Part shown: piece by piece, positions 12,655 through 24,560 of the stretch
Numbering within the stretch: position 1 is the first letter of the stretch
Layout: each line of letters starts with the position of its first letter
Source: Sinonovacula constricta
Lineage: Eukaryota > Mollusca > Bivalvia > Cardiida > Solecurtidae
NCBI GenBank assembly: GCA_007844125.1
Contig: CM017571.1
Coordinates: forward strand, 564,077 to 628,076
Reading direction: 5' to 3'
DNA length: 64,000 nucleotides
Made by a program: the position numbers and the translations under genes
The notes under the pieces: model-generated
Databases searched by the model: none
What the model saw: the letters and a program-made list of their open reading frames with translations, nothing else
Told to the model about the DNA's origin: nothing

Positions 12655-12842
12655 GGATTGTATCGTGACCCCACAATGTTGCCTAGTTATGACTGGCATG
12701 CAATATGACATGTGTCGAATGCGGGACCTCTTTCAGATACCTTATTTCGGATTGTATCGTGACCCCGCAATGTTGCCTAGATATGACTGGTATGCAATAT
12801 TTTTTGTGTAGAATGCGGGTCCTCTTTCAGGTACCTTATTTC
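12655..12842. repeat. 94-bp minisatellite, two units (unit A)
   Basis: Each unit starts ggattgtatcgtgacccc and ends with tctttcagataccttatttc. Starts at 12655 and 12749 give a 94-base period. The same repeat lies at the equivalent place after copies B (four units) and C (one unit). Confidence 0.9.
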
Positions 12843-14033
12843 GGGTATTAACAAATGAATAGAGATAAGGGGAGTTGTGGGGATTTGGAAGTAGGTTAAG
12901 GGAAAAAAATGCAAGTCATATTTTCCCTATTTATAAAAGTATATCGAAATGGATAGATAGATATCTTTTATTACCTCAAAATACTAGAGAGCTTAATGTA
13001 TATGTACAATACAAGAGCAATATAATACATTATTTAAATAGAACTACAATTTACACACTACAATGCGTTACATTGAAGATGTTATGTGATAATAATTACA
13101 AAAAACAAAACAAAAAAAAACAAAAAAACAACAGAAAAAACAACAAACAAAAAACAAAGCGTTATACATAGTTATAACAAAACAATTAAATCAACTTACA
13201 AATAGACAATAGGCATAGCTTTGAGCATAGAGTCAAGACAGTAAACTCATAACAGAAAAAAAAGTTCATATGAGTTTGTATTTACTTATTTAGAATTTAC
13301 ACTCAGATTTAAACCTCTTATGTAATATGAAACGTATTTACCAAGTTTGACAATGGCAAACAGAACAATATATTAATCAATACAGCTGCAAGAATGTGTG
13401 CAATGTTCTACGTTTATCAAAAGCAGGATTATTGTTAAGTTTAGTTATTATATTATTGTTAAGTTAACAAGGCAATTCCGATTCATAAGAAGTAATTCTC
13501 ATACCACACTAATAAGAGTAGACATTAACAGCAAGTACGTGCACATGCTAAGTGCTTCTGGTTTAGCAGAAAGTGGATTAATACACGTTATACTAGCACT
13601 TGTAAAACAGTGGTAATTCTTATCGAAACGAAATGGAAGAAACGTTAGGATTTACAGAGTGCGGTTGCCAAAAAAAAACACACAAAAAACACGCTTGCAT
13701 AAGTACAATACTCATGTAAGAAAATAAAATAAAAGAGACCTTACCGAAACGAAAAGTAAGATCAATAACTAATAGGAACAGGATAGACAACAATGGTTAC
13801 AACATTAACCGATTTTACATATTTATCACAAGAAGCATAGTCTCGCAACAAGTTATGAAAACGTACTTTTAAAAATGAAAAGTTTTACATTGTAAGTAAG
13901 AGCAATAATGTTGGTTAAATTGTTGGACCTTCTGAACTTCAAAAGACACGATCTGAAACATACATATATACACGTATAGAGTATTTGAATTGTCAGTATT
14001 TTTTTTGCACAAAAATGTGTCTCTGTATCAACA

Positions 14034-17000
14034 CTAATGCAGCATCCGATAAAGGCACCACGCTAGAGATGGATATAAAAGCCTGTGTAGGTCATTGCTT
14101 AAAGCTGTTTTCATCAGCAACTGACATTGTCCGGAGATGCTGTCATGCATTAATCGCGAAAAAGACACGAAACCAACTTTGTTGATGTACAAAACAATGA
14201 GAATCTCTCTTTCACAATAGTTCTTGTTACACAGCAACAGTTTATGTTGTATTAGGTCCGTTGTTATCAACAAGCAAAGGTTACATTTCTGAGGGAATTT
14301 TCTAGAAACTAAATTACCCACGGCACACATTAAAGTCCGACACAATGTAGGCACATAAATCCCTGTCTTGTATAATGGGGAACACTGTCCTGGCAACACG
14401 ATACTGGGCCTCAACCACTCGGCACTGCCCAGCTTGTCAGCCGTAACAATAAAGGACTTATCTTCAACGTGGCGTTTCACAGTTAGTTTCCACGCATTCT
14501 TTGAGGGGAAGATGCCACCATTCAGAAAGTCAACTACACAGTTTTTCAACTGATATTTTGAGAGTATTCTTACAATATATGGAATAAAACCGAGGCACTG
14601 ATTATCTATGTTAAAGTACCGTACCAGCCTATAAATAAACATTTCTTGGCGAGATATTTGTCACACAATCTACATAACTGTCCAAAGAAGATAAGTTTTC
14701 GTTTATCTACTATTGTCTCCACATCTAGCATGCCCGCAGCTAACAAAACAAACATTGAGTTCGTAGACATACGAAGTCCTTGCATTGTTTTCAAGCAAAA
14801 CATATGATCTCTTTGTAGAGCGTTTATATCATTGCGTGTATAATGTGACCACAGTTCGCAACCATACATAGCCTTTGGCAACACCGCCGTGCGGTACAAA
14901 ATACACATCGTTTCCGGATTAACGGGTCCCAGGTCAATGCCATTATTATAGAGACTCAAAAACGTGCCACGAAGTTTAACACCTGCGACCTTCATAGTTC
15001 GACAGCGTTTTGTCACAAATGACACCCAGATGACAGTATGAAGAGCCTTCCGGCAGGACTTCAGAGCCAAGATAGAAAGGTCCGTTAGCTGCTCGTGTAG
15101 CAGGACTGTTAAATATTAAAACTTTGCACTTGGATGCGTTGTAGAAGTAACGCCACCGTCTTGAGTATGCGTCACAAATGTTGAGCATCTCTTGTAGAGA
15201 ATTCTTGGTAAAGCATACCAACACCATATCGTCAGCGACCGTTGGCATTCCTACATTCATGTTGAACATGCACGTTCCAAGTCGGCTCTCCTCTAGCTCC
15301 CGGATAAGGCCATCAATGAAGGCCAAGTACATCAGTGGTGAAGCTTTTCCTCCTTGCTTTGTGCCCTGCAGTACAGGGAACGAATCCGAGTATCGCCCTT
15401 GAAATCTGACACAACACCGAGTGTTCTGGTACATCGCTCGCAGGGCTGTCAAAGTCGTATGATCGATGTCCATATTAATAAGTTTGACGAACAGCCCGTC
15501 TTGCCACACACAATCAAAGGCGGATCTCCCATCTAACCAACATATATACACTTTACTAGATTGCTCCCTAGCGAGTTGCAGAGATTCTCTTAGCACAAAT
15601 GAGGTGATCATTCATCCTAATCCTGACTGAAAACCACCCTGTGGCAAAGAGATATGAGACAATACATTGTCTTAACACCGTTCCAGAATCACTGTCTCGT
15701 TAACTTTAAGGATAACAGAGGATAACGTTATAGCCCGATAACTTGACGGCTCGTCTCTCCGTTTTGTACCTCCTTTATATAATGTTATAACAACGCCTTC
15801 CTTCATCTTAACCGGGACGTGTCCTAAACGAAGCATTGCTGTATACAGACGTGACAGCACCGTGGAGATTACTGAGTGTCCGCACTTTAAGTGTTCGTAC
15901 AGTACGCCGTCTTTGCCACCGGCCTTTCCAGAAGGTAAGGACACGATTGTCTTATTAATCAGGTCACACGAGACTGTAGCGGACTGATCTGGCTTAATCG
16001 ATTTAAACATACTACTGACACAGGAAGACACATAATCCTTCCATGGCTCATCGAATGTATCGCATTCAGCAGGTGAGTATAACTCTTTAAAGTACAAGCC
16101 CCACTGTGTACACAAATCTTCATGACTACAGTATACAGTCTCTCCAAATTTGATTCCAGCACCAAAAGCTGAACGTTTATTTTGTTTTCTACTGTTAATT
16201 GTCTTCCAGAACCGAACATTGTCGACAGTAGCAAGTCGTTCTAGCTCGCGGTCTTGAATTGACAGATACTCGTATACTCGTTTGCGGTGCGCACGCCGGA
16301 ACTCTCGCTTACCATCTTTAAGTGCTGTGAACTCTTTAGAACCTTTAAAATGCGGGCAACCCGCGCTTCGCCACTGTTGTAAGCAATTACGCTGCACAGT
16401 CTTAAGTTGCTGTAAATGCTCATTCCAGTATGGTTTCAGGTGTTTTTTAAACCGTTTCTTGGGAAAACAGCTTATGGCACTTTCTCTTAACCACATACAG
16501 ATGTCGATATAAGCTTTGTCGACGGATTCTTGTGTCGACATATTGTCGAGAGATTCTAAATTAGCAAAACCTTCTACAAGGTCACTTATATATGCACATA
16601 TGTGAGATTCAGAGACCTTTTTCCAGTTGATGTTTTCAATAGTCTCACCTGGATCATCAATAGACTTACTGGCCACATTGTGCGGCATATTTAAACAAAA
16701 TAAAATAGGTCTGTGTCTGGAGTACAATAGACAGTCATCTGTGGCCACCTCACAGTGCTTAACTAGATGTAACCATTCACAAGGAATAAGAACATAGTCT
16801 ATCGTGCTAGTCATAGTTCCGTCGTATGCAACGAACGTGTCAGGAATGCACGAAAACTGTTTGATGCAATTTACGGCACAAAGGTTGCAATCCAATAAAA
16901 AATTTGCAAAGAGCCTGTCTCTCGGTCGTACCATCCTTCGGCTAACACTTGCGTTGAAATCTCCCATAAAAACAACATATCCTTGATCACTATACGAATT

Positions 17001-17420
17001 ATAGATGTCGTTTAACATATCTATATATCGTTGAAAACATACTTTAGCATAGTTGAAACACGGCATGTATACCTGAAACACAAACAGGTTTATACATTGA
17101 TGTAACTGCACCTGTACGCCAATCACCCTACGAACGCCTATGGTTAGGGGTACAACGCGATTAGACAATCGTTTATGCCACATAATAGCAACACCGCCAT
17201 TGCCTGCTTTTCCTTTATACCCTGGTTTAACATTGTCATCACATACAACGCTGTATTCATATTCACTTGATATGCAACCTAAGAAGTGCTGGTTGCCTGA
17301 TGACAGTCAGTGCTCCGATATATCCACTATATCAATATGTCCGGTCTCAATTATATCGCATAACTGAGATGCGGTCGACATGATGCCAGTCACATTCCAC
17401 GTCAGTAGCTGTAATTCCAT
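14034..17420 (-). pseudogene. LINE ORF2: APE endonuclease and reverse transcriptase, broken
   Basis: ATG lies at 17420-17418. Endonuclease signatures in order: LTWNVTG, DISEH, GNGGVAIMW, VFMGDFNA, STIDYVLI and SRHRPI. Reverse-transcriptase signatures: SSYRAITLSSVILKV, CWLDGRSAFDCVW (motif A), GTKQGGKASP (motif B) and VADDMVLV in place of YADD (motif C). The C-terminus carries a CNLC...HKLLLC Cys/His motif. By family it nicks target DNA and copies element RNA there. Breaks: TGA at 17309-17307 in place of an expected Trp, a frameshift near 15670, TGA at 15614-15612, and frameshifts near 15010 and 14640. The longest clean block is 15672-17183 (503 codons). Confidence 0.93.
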
Positions 17421-17456
17421 TGTAATGGTTCAAACACATTAAACACCCCACTAGGC

Positions 17457-19056
17457 TTAGTCAGCTAGAGGTTCGTACATATTCCCACGTTCCCAGCCCG
17501 AGCGATCACACGTGTATGTTGAACGCACCCTTCTGCTAACGGTACCTTGCAGCATGAGTAAGCGGGGCGCGACCTCACTGACACGTGCACGCTCCCGTGA
17601 TCTCCATGGATGACACGATATATAACTTGGCCAGAACCCTCTTGCCAGCACATCATCTGCTCTCTCGTTGTCCATCAAGTTCAAACGAATTAACACTTGA
17701 TTGTTCTCTCGGCGCATTTTAATTACACGTATGGACGAGACTGTAGGTCCTTTCTTGTTGTTAACGCGCCCCAGTAAGTCAACGTTTACATTCTTACTCA
17801 ATCCTCGCAGACAATAATGTTTACTTCTCCTCCTCCGACGTACTACAAATGCATCATCATCACCCTTAGTGGTTCTGCTGTCATGCCGGTAAGTCGTAAT
17901 GACTAGGATAGGGAGTCCTTGGTTCAGACTGTCACTGCCGTGTGGCCAGTATTGGCTTTCCTGTGCCGGCCTGACACTAGTGAACGGGGTCTCTGCTCTA
18001 AACACACGACGGGACATGACTGATCAGAACGAACTACCATCACTACTCGTGATGACGTCAACGTTACACGCATCGTTACTGTCGTCGCTATGCAAGGCGT
18101 CAGCAGATCCGGTTGTGCTGTTGTTATCTCCAAACATGTTAGGTTTAAGAGAGGCAATTGTCACTATCTCATTTACGTCCAAAAAGCTCTCCAACATTCT
18201 AAGCCTGTCTTCAAACTCCGTCACACGCTGTGTTAAGGATCGGGTCAAACTTGCGATCGACTCTTGTGAGCTAGTAGCTACCTCACCTACAGCGTTTGCA
18301 TAGCTTTTAACAAGGTCTGTTATACGGGAGACAGCTGCAGAAACCTCTTTCTGTGCCTTTTCGGAGTTTGGTATATGTTGCAATACTCATAGGACTTTGT
18401 CATATATTCTCTTTGAAGCATGGACTGCTGAAGCAGAAGGCAGTTGGCCTCTAAGGAAGACACTTGATCGCGTAATAATCGGACGCCATCCTTGTGGACA
18501 CAGACGGACGGGCAGCTCTGCTCGTGCTGATTAACGGCCGTAACAAGTTACCGTCACATCCTTCGGCCACGTCCACAATTGCATGAATGTCACTGGCCAA
18601 CTTAACCTCAATCGGGTCCCCTGAGCGAGTGGTCACCCGTCGTTTAAGTTCGCTGTTAATGTCAAACGGTAAATCTTTTCTCGTGTTTTTAACATGGTAA
18701 AAGTACCTTTCTCGCAAAGTTTCCAATTCGGTTTCGCTTGATGAGCAGTTCTGTATTAACTGTGACACGAACATGTCTTTAGGTAGATTCTGGTGTAAGT
18801 CCCTTACGGCTCTATACTCAGTCCATGCCTTTAAATCATAATCCTGTTCATTTGCATCAAACTTCGAGATTGACTGGACGCCGCCATCTTGACGCCGAAC
18901 TTTTACATCACAAGACACATCATGCGCATGCGTCCCACCAATAGAAACAACACTTGCTGATTGGTTGTCGTCGTCACCGGGCCCATGCAGATCATCCGGG
19001 TCCTCTATGACACATTCATCGTCGCGTTCGATTATAATCTCTCCCGACTCATCCAT
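17457..19056 (-). pseudogene. LINE ORF1 (coiled coil plus RNA-binding-like domain), broken
   Basis: It starts at ATG 19056-19054 with an acidic N-terminus. A leucine-rich coiled-coil region spans about 18490-18100 (GVRLLRDQVSSLEANCLLLQ and later heptads). The C-terminal part starts with a basic RRRRRSKHYCLRGL stretch and looks like the RRM-type domain of LINE ORF1 proteins (KHYCLRGL... SIRVIKMRRENNQVLIRLN). By family, ORF1 protein binds element RNA to form the retrotransposition particle. Breaks: a frameshift near 18490, another near 18390, and an in-frame TGA at 18026-18024. It stops 36 bases before the ORF2 ATG. Confidence 0.8.
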
Positions 19057-19399
19057 TGTATACGACACAGTAACACACACACAGAACAATGCCGCTCCGA
19101 CCAGAACACAATTATGCAAACAACACTTGTGAACAAATGTCAAGAAGCCACAATAAAGAAATCACACAATGTATCCGCCATTTTATCTATAGAAATGGCA
19201 GTAGAATAAACAAACACATAAATTATTCCATTTTCACATTATTATCTTCTACAAATTCGGTACCAGTGTTAGGCTGGCATGTTCGCAGACACTTATACAC
19301 AATTTCGCAAACAGTTACATTTCCTTTTACACAATAAAACTTAGAAATGTACAGAGCATCGAAGACACGTCTTCTTCATAATCAAGTGATCCTGTCGGT

Positions 19400-20299
19400 T
19401 TCATTGGCTATTGTCAAAAATAAATGTATAAGTCGCAAATGAGTTTCTACATAAGAAGGAGTTTATTTTCGACTATAGCCTGCCTAAAAATGTTTGCATG
19501 CTTATTGACAATACTTTACAAATCATAATTTTGCCACACGTTTCAGTGCTTGTTTCAGTTCTCTGCCTTCCTGATAGTTGTGCTTCTGTTGGCTGGCCCA
19601 TGGCGTTAAATTTAATGGTTAACTGTCTCTGAAGAAATGGTTCTTGTCATGGTAACAGAAAAAAGGAAAAAGTATGCTTTAAAGATTTTCGGCTTTACAT
19701 GAAAAGTTGCAGCAGCCCGCCTAATGTCTTTGGTTCCAATCCAAGACTGGACAAATTCTTTTCTTATCAGGCGCTTCATTCACCAATAATATTTAAAACA
19801 AAACATACAAAACTATAACAAAAATATTAAAATCTCGTTATATCCTGGATTTATGTGACAGTTGTCGCACACAAAAACCTTACCTATACTTACTACTATG
19901 CTTTACTGTTAATAAAACCTATTCGACAATACAATTAATGGTGGCATTAAAAAATTCAGAATAGAATATTTCCTCAAACAACCAAATAAATTATTGTAAC
20001 CCGAAAAGATCCAGCAAATGCTGTTTCTGAAATCCTCTTGCCAAGTGAAAAGTGAAGCACAACACCCCACATATAATTACAAGCATCCATTTCCTACCTG
20101 AAAGACTGCATTTAGTAAAAATTAAGGTAGTTTCAAAATGTTACTTGGACTAAAGAGTGAGTTTATACATAAATATATGACAAAATCCCCCAAACAGGGG
20201 TGAGATAGTTCCTGAGTAAAGTGAGCATCCAAGATTTAGCCCCTGTCTTCCATAATGTCTGTGTAATATATAATGGGAAAAAAGAAACGCATACGTGTT
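19400..20299. other. Unit spacer with repeat-like block
   Basis: This is non-coding sequence shared with 33175-33911 (for example tgtgcttctgttggctggc at 19577 and 33192). The part at about 19975-20095 (caaccaaataaattattg ... gtgaaaagtgaagcac) recurs at 33590-33705 and, in weaker form, at 24957-25060, 39530-39615 and 62395-62520, so it contains another dispersed repeat. No gene is seen. Confidence 0.55.
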
Positions 20300-20451
20300 T
20301 CAGAGAATCACCATACAACCCACAATACACATGGGCATCATTAACATCATGCCGCCTCCCATCAACATCGCCATCATCATTCCAACCATTCCCATACCAC
20401 CCCTGCGCATACCACCTCCTCTACCATCTCCCATACCACGCTGCAAGCCAC
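20300..20451 (-). pseudogene. Orphan terminal exon of Gly/Met-rich secreted protein gene (copy A)
   Basis: On the minus strand an acceptor (cttcag) at 20452 opens a 152-nt exon. Like every internal exon of the complete gene, it begins with a split Gly codon (phase 1). It encodes 50 residues (GGLQRGMGDGRGGGMRRGG... then Met-rich, ending CIVGCMVIL) and stops at TGA 20302-20300. Its start resembles exon 6 of the complete gene (51040-50876), including the acceptor flank. Sequence after the stop matches the 3' UTR after 48380. No other exons of the gene are found up to CRAL-TRIO copy B, so it is most likely a remnant of a truncated duplicate. A live terminal exon used from elsewhere cannot be excluded, because the frame is open in both copies. 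Confidence 0.72.
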
Positions 20452-20980
20452 CTGAAGGAGAAAGTAAAAGTTTAAATCAGCAATAAGTGAATATCTCAGA
20501 GCGCTATCATAGTCACAGGTACAAAACCCAAGTAGAACGCGTCCTGATGCCCGACTGAACATGATTCAGCTCCCGATTCCCTACACAAAATATAGTCCTA
20601 CATTTAACGATCAACTGTTGAAATATACATTCTTTTCGACCAACGCAACTCATTTTCTGCAGATTCTCTTTATCATAAAATGAAATTGCAAAATGCATAC
20701 CAGTAATTAAATTCGTGTGTATTTTCATACCCGACCGAACATATGTCATCTCATGCGCAAAAATATAGTCCTACATTGAACGATCAAATTTTGAAAGATG
20801 CATTTAATATTTCGATCAACATGATTACATGATGTCGGTAAACGTGACTTAACCAATTTTTACAGGTTATCCGCATCATAAGTTTAAGGTGCGTTTAATT
20901 CAGAAACAGTAATTAAAATGTGACGTGTGTGTTGCAAAAAGTAAATGCTTTTACATACGATATACTGGAAAATATTAAAA

Positions 20981-21072
20981 CATTTGCGTAATTGTTGGTG
21001 ATACATGTGATTTTAGGGAAATATTATATATATTCCTAAAATCACATGAATCACAAACAATTACGTAAATGC
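20981..21072. repeat. Near-perfect hairpin / fold-back element
   Basis: The left arm (catttgcgtaattgttggtg onward, through tgtgattttaggga) pairs with the right arm (cctaaaatcacatga onward to ttacgtaaatgc) around an AT-rich loop. Arms are about 38 bases with few mismatches. The same hairpin is present at 34621-34714 in unit B. It may be a tiny fold-back transposon or the source of a small hairpin RNA. Confidence 0.8.
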
Positions 21073-21490
21073 GTATATATATAACAGATTAATACGAGTG
21101 AAGTGAAACAGAAGCAGAACAATCAGTGTGTAAACTAAATCTCGAAATAGTGAATTTATTTGAATGATTTAAGAAGAATAGTTGGGGTGATTGTGAGTTT
21201 GACGAAGAATTCGAGGTAAATCTTGGATAAGCATGTCCTCTAGCACAGGTAGGTTTAAAAGGCTCGCCATTGATGTTTTAATCTCAAATTATTTGTGCCT
21301 ATGTTTTTGTCTTTTTTTATACACGTGTTTTCTAGTTTGCCGCTTCTAATGCATTTTTTTTAATTGTTTTACCTTTAAAAGAGTGCATTGAATTACAATG
21401 GGATCTCGAGCTCGTATTTTCGCTGTAATTGTGCATTGCGTATTCCACATATATTGCAAGGTGACGGTTGCGTATAAGTTATTGTTTTTG

Positions 21491-21708
21491 TAACATCGCG
21501 CCGACACAGTTATGGTCAAATTGGCGGCGTCCATCTACTTTTTGAAGGAGGAAGACCTCAGACTTATGCCTGGGTAGACCCACTGGTGCACAGCAGGTAA
21601 GCTGGAGACTCCCAACGTGAAAGTTCTCGCAGCCGCTGGGAGTCGAACACACGCGGTGAGGGGCTGAGGAGTTACAAGTCATGTAACCGCTCGGCCACGG
21701 GCGTCCCA
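21491..21708 (-). mobile_element. SINE family 1 (tRNA-derived), unit A copy
   Basis: Read on the minus strand, it opens with a tRNA-like head (gacgcccgtggccgagcggt, later gtgttcgactccca as a B box). The body ends around gtgtcggcgcgatgttac. Equivalent copies lie at 35136-35357 (-), 47866-48105 (-) and 54063-54275 (+). The head is Ser/Leu-tRNA-like but is followed by the common body, so it is not a tRNA gene. Confidence 0.85.
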
Positions 21709-21831
21709 TAAGCTATTGAAATATCAATTGTATATTAACTGAATAATGGGTGGAGAAGTAATCTGATTAGACCCCTTCAGCATGAAGGAATCACAGATAA
21801 AATATATCAGTTGTAAATAATGTACTTTACT

Positions 21832-21935
21832 GGACCTGGTAGTGCAATGGGTAGAGCGTCGGCTCCAAGTACAGGAGGACAAGGGTTTGATCCCTGGCCG
21901 CGATATACTAAAGGCATAAAATAGTAGTGATATGA
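21832..21935 (+). mobile_element. SINE family 2 (tRNA-derived), 5' part, unit A copy
   Basis: It starts ggacctggtagtgcaatggg and carries an A-box-like gtagagcgtcgg and a B-box-like gggtttgatccctgg. It resembles the complete family member at 61307-61630 for about 100 bases, then diverges. The unit B counterpart is at 35481-35585. Confidence 0.8.
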
Positions 21936-21969
21936 TTCCATATGCCTATTTTAAATACATGTAACAATA

Positions 21970-22688
21970 TCTTACCACCGTTTGTAGGTGTGGTAGGTCA
22001 ATCTAGGTATAATTGCTGCACGACCACATACTTTAGTCAAAGTAAAGACGGTTTGAACACTACCTATATTGTCAGACAATAAAAATCGCGAAAATTCCTC
22101 TCAAAGTCTATCTGTCAAAATCATTACATGAGCACGATTGTGATCTAACTATACTTATTGACGTCAGAGCTGATTACACGGATGACGATATAACGTGATC
22201 TCAAAAGTGAGTTGTCACTTGGTCTTCTTAGTTTAAAAATAGCAGCTTGGCTCATATAGGAAACACATGTTTCCAATGAAAAATCGGGATTTATGCTTTG
22301 TCATATATTTTTATTCATGATCGCAACAATGTTACTTGTGCAGTGTGGTGGTAGTAAAAAATCTCCCCGTGCATGTTATTTATGTTGTCATGTTAAGTAT
22401 TGTTAGGTGCATTTTCTTTGATAGACATTGGACTTTGGTTCCTTAATTCCACCTTCCACATGAACAGAAGGCTACAACCATTTACTCTTGCCTGGTCATT
22501 TTTTATTCAGAAGGTTGATTGCATTTATAATCATCAATTTTTGTGTAATTCTTCTAATCGAAATAATACCCCCTCTCTTTTCTAAACACTATATGAACAT
22601 TATTTTTCTATGGCGTCACTACTTTCGTCATAATCAAAGAAAATGTCAGATTGGACATTTTTATTCAAAATGGTTTTCTGTTCATTGC
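21970..22688. other. Spacer with remnant of the Gly/Met-gene intron
   Basis: About 22150-22320 (agctgattacacggatgacg ... tttaaaaatagcagcttgg ...) matches 35815-35960 in unit B and 51905-52050, which is inside an intron of the complete Gly/Met-rich gene. This shows that part of that gene was once here. No exon is recognisable nearby. Confidence 0.6.
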
Positions 22689-22986
22689 TTGCATTTGATA
22701 ACCCCATCAGAAAATGCGAGATAAGAGCGCTGTAAAACCGGTTTTAGCACCCCAGTCGGTCCATATTGCCGACTGACCGTTCCAAGGCCAATTTACAAGA
22801 TTCGACTCATTGCCGGTCCGTTCCAATGCGGTAACTGCGGTAACTGTCGGGTTTGCTTTTTTTTAATAACTCATCACACATTTGTTCTTATTGGTACATT
22901 AAACTTGCATTTGGATACCTTTGTCCTGTGCCTCCTTAAATTTCGGTATATGTTGCAATGCTAATAGAACTTTGTCATATATTCTT
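22689..22986 (-). repeat. SIR-1 interspersed repeat, near-complete
   Basis: On the minus strand it runs from the aatatatgacaaagttct start block to the end signature (complement of gcatttgataaccccatcag). An extra short duplication (ggtaactgcggtaactg) sits inside. Its counterpart in unit B is 36377-36606. Confidence 0.85.
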
Positions 22987-23099
22987 ATTCACTGTTTTCA
23001 CATGCCTCGGGCATCAATGAACAGCTTTTAGCAGGACCTTTTTGTAAAAATGACTTGTCATACGAGAGACCCAACTAAGTATAGGCCAATTACAATACT

Positions 23100-24560
23100 A
23101 AGCTGTCTAAATTATTAACTTCTGTCCTATATGTCAGACTTTACAAATTTCTTCTAAAGTGTTATATAATTTAAGATGAAATTAAAAGCTTGAATTAGAA
23201 AACATTGCTCTTGTTTAGACCATATTTACCATTCATGCCGTTATAGAAATTATTGGAAGGCATGTTTTGTTGCTACTTTGCAACAATATAAGTGATAAAC
23301 TTTTTAATGTAACTAATAACATGTATTTAACTATATGATCGTGTGTTTCTACTAACAGTAAATTCTTAGACTTTTTCATCAGAAACATTGCCGTAAGGCA
23401 GGGTGAAAATATGTCCCCATTGTTATTTTCAATACACTTTCTAAACGAAGACAAAACTCCCTTGTCAAATTATTGTTCATCTGATGAACAGTTAGTAAAT
23501 CCCGAGAATTGGCTTAAACTGTTTACAATACTCGATGCTGACGATATTTTTATTTTATCAGATTCTGCTCATGATTTACACAAAAAAGCCTTAACTCCCT
23601 TTCTGAATAATGTCACAATTGGCACCTGAAAGATAATGATACAAAAGTTACTCTCCTTGAAGCAAGACACACACAACATCTCACCTTTACCATCGGTAAC
23701 AATAATGAAGAAATTCTACAACACCTTGCAGGTTTGTAAAAAAGAGCAGCAAAATGTAATGTCCTTACTTCATCGCTGTTTTCTATTATGAAAATGGCCA
23801 ACTGTACCGAAACGTCAAAAAAGAGTATAAAGCAAAAGTATATCATACTTGTTTTATTGAGAAAATTATCGGAATAATATTTGCTGAGATAAACTTAAAG
23901 AAGGCAATCACACCAAAAATCGTTAAAAAGTTACAGGCTTATGATAAATGACCAGAACAATAATAATTGGTTAAGTAAAATCAAAACTATCATTCGAACT
24001 GTAGACCGACCTGATATATGGCAAAGACATTTTATTACTGACCTGAAAATAACATTTATATGTTAAACAAATACTTATCGACCAAGCAAAGTTTGCATTC
24101 CGAGCTACTCCAAAAGAAAAAGGACTAACTTATTTAAGCCTAAAAGACAACCATGGTTTTGAGAGATATTTGAGTTCCTTGAACAAAAATTAATCCTTTA
24201 CAATTTAAAGATACAGAACAGAACTGCAAAGCTCTCCTTACCTGTAGAATCTGGTCGCTATGTAAATATGTCCTTGGAAGACAGGCTTTGTCCTCTCTGC
24301 CAGTCCGAAGCCGTTGGAACTGAAACTCCCTATCTTCTAGTATATTCATTTTAAAGGAAGAACGGACACGCATAATTAATGCTTACCCAGGTTATATTAA
24401 TACGAATACAGTGGTATTATCAACAGTGGCCACCGAACTCCATACAATGCTTTGCTCTTTTCGTCTAAGATAATGGGTACTTTCAAGCTGAGCAAAATCG
24501 AATCACCTCACTTGACCCAATAACTCTCAAATATTTTAAAATCGCCAAAGCTTAACCTAA
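23100..24560 (+). pseudogene. Non-LTR reverse-transcriptase relic, unit A
   Basis: Fragmented frames show an RT block (VRQGENMSPLLFSIHFLN, and DADDIFILSDSAHDL in place of YADD). Further on is a C-terminal zinc-like block (SLEDRLCPLCQSEAVGTET). Many stops and frameshifts are present. It is a different family from the LINE at 12953-19400. The same relic, internally rearranged, lies at 36720-39080 in unit B, so it was present before the unit was duplicated. Confidence 0.8.

Larger units (their letters stand above)
12953..19400 (-). mobile_element. Near full-length LINE (non-LTR retrotransposon), inactivated
   Basis: This 6.4-kb element contains, on the minus strand, a 5' UTR, ORF1 (19056-17457), ORF2 (17420-14034), a 3' UTR of about 1.1 kb and a short (TATC)-type tail at 12953-12970. 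Unit sequence shared with copies B and C stops near 12952 (tataaaagtatatcgaaatgg) and resumes near 19400 (cattggctattgtca), so the element is an insertion specific to unit A. About 100 bases of unit sequence are missing at the junction. It has an APE-type endonuclease, a reverse transcriptase and a C-terminal Cys/His motif, which fits CR1/L2/Jockey-like clades; I cannot assign the clade. Several frameshifts and stops show it is dead. Confidence 0.93.
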
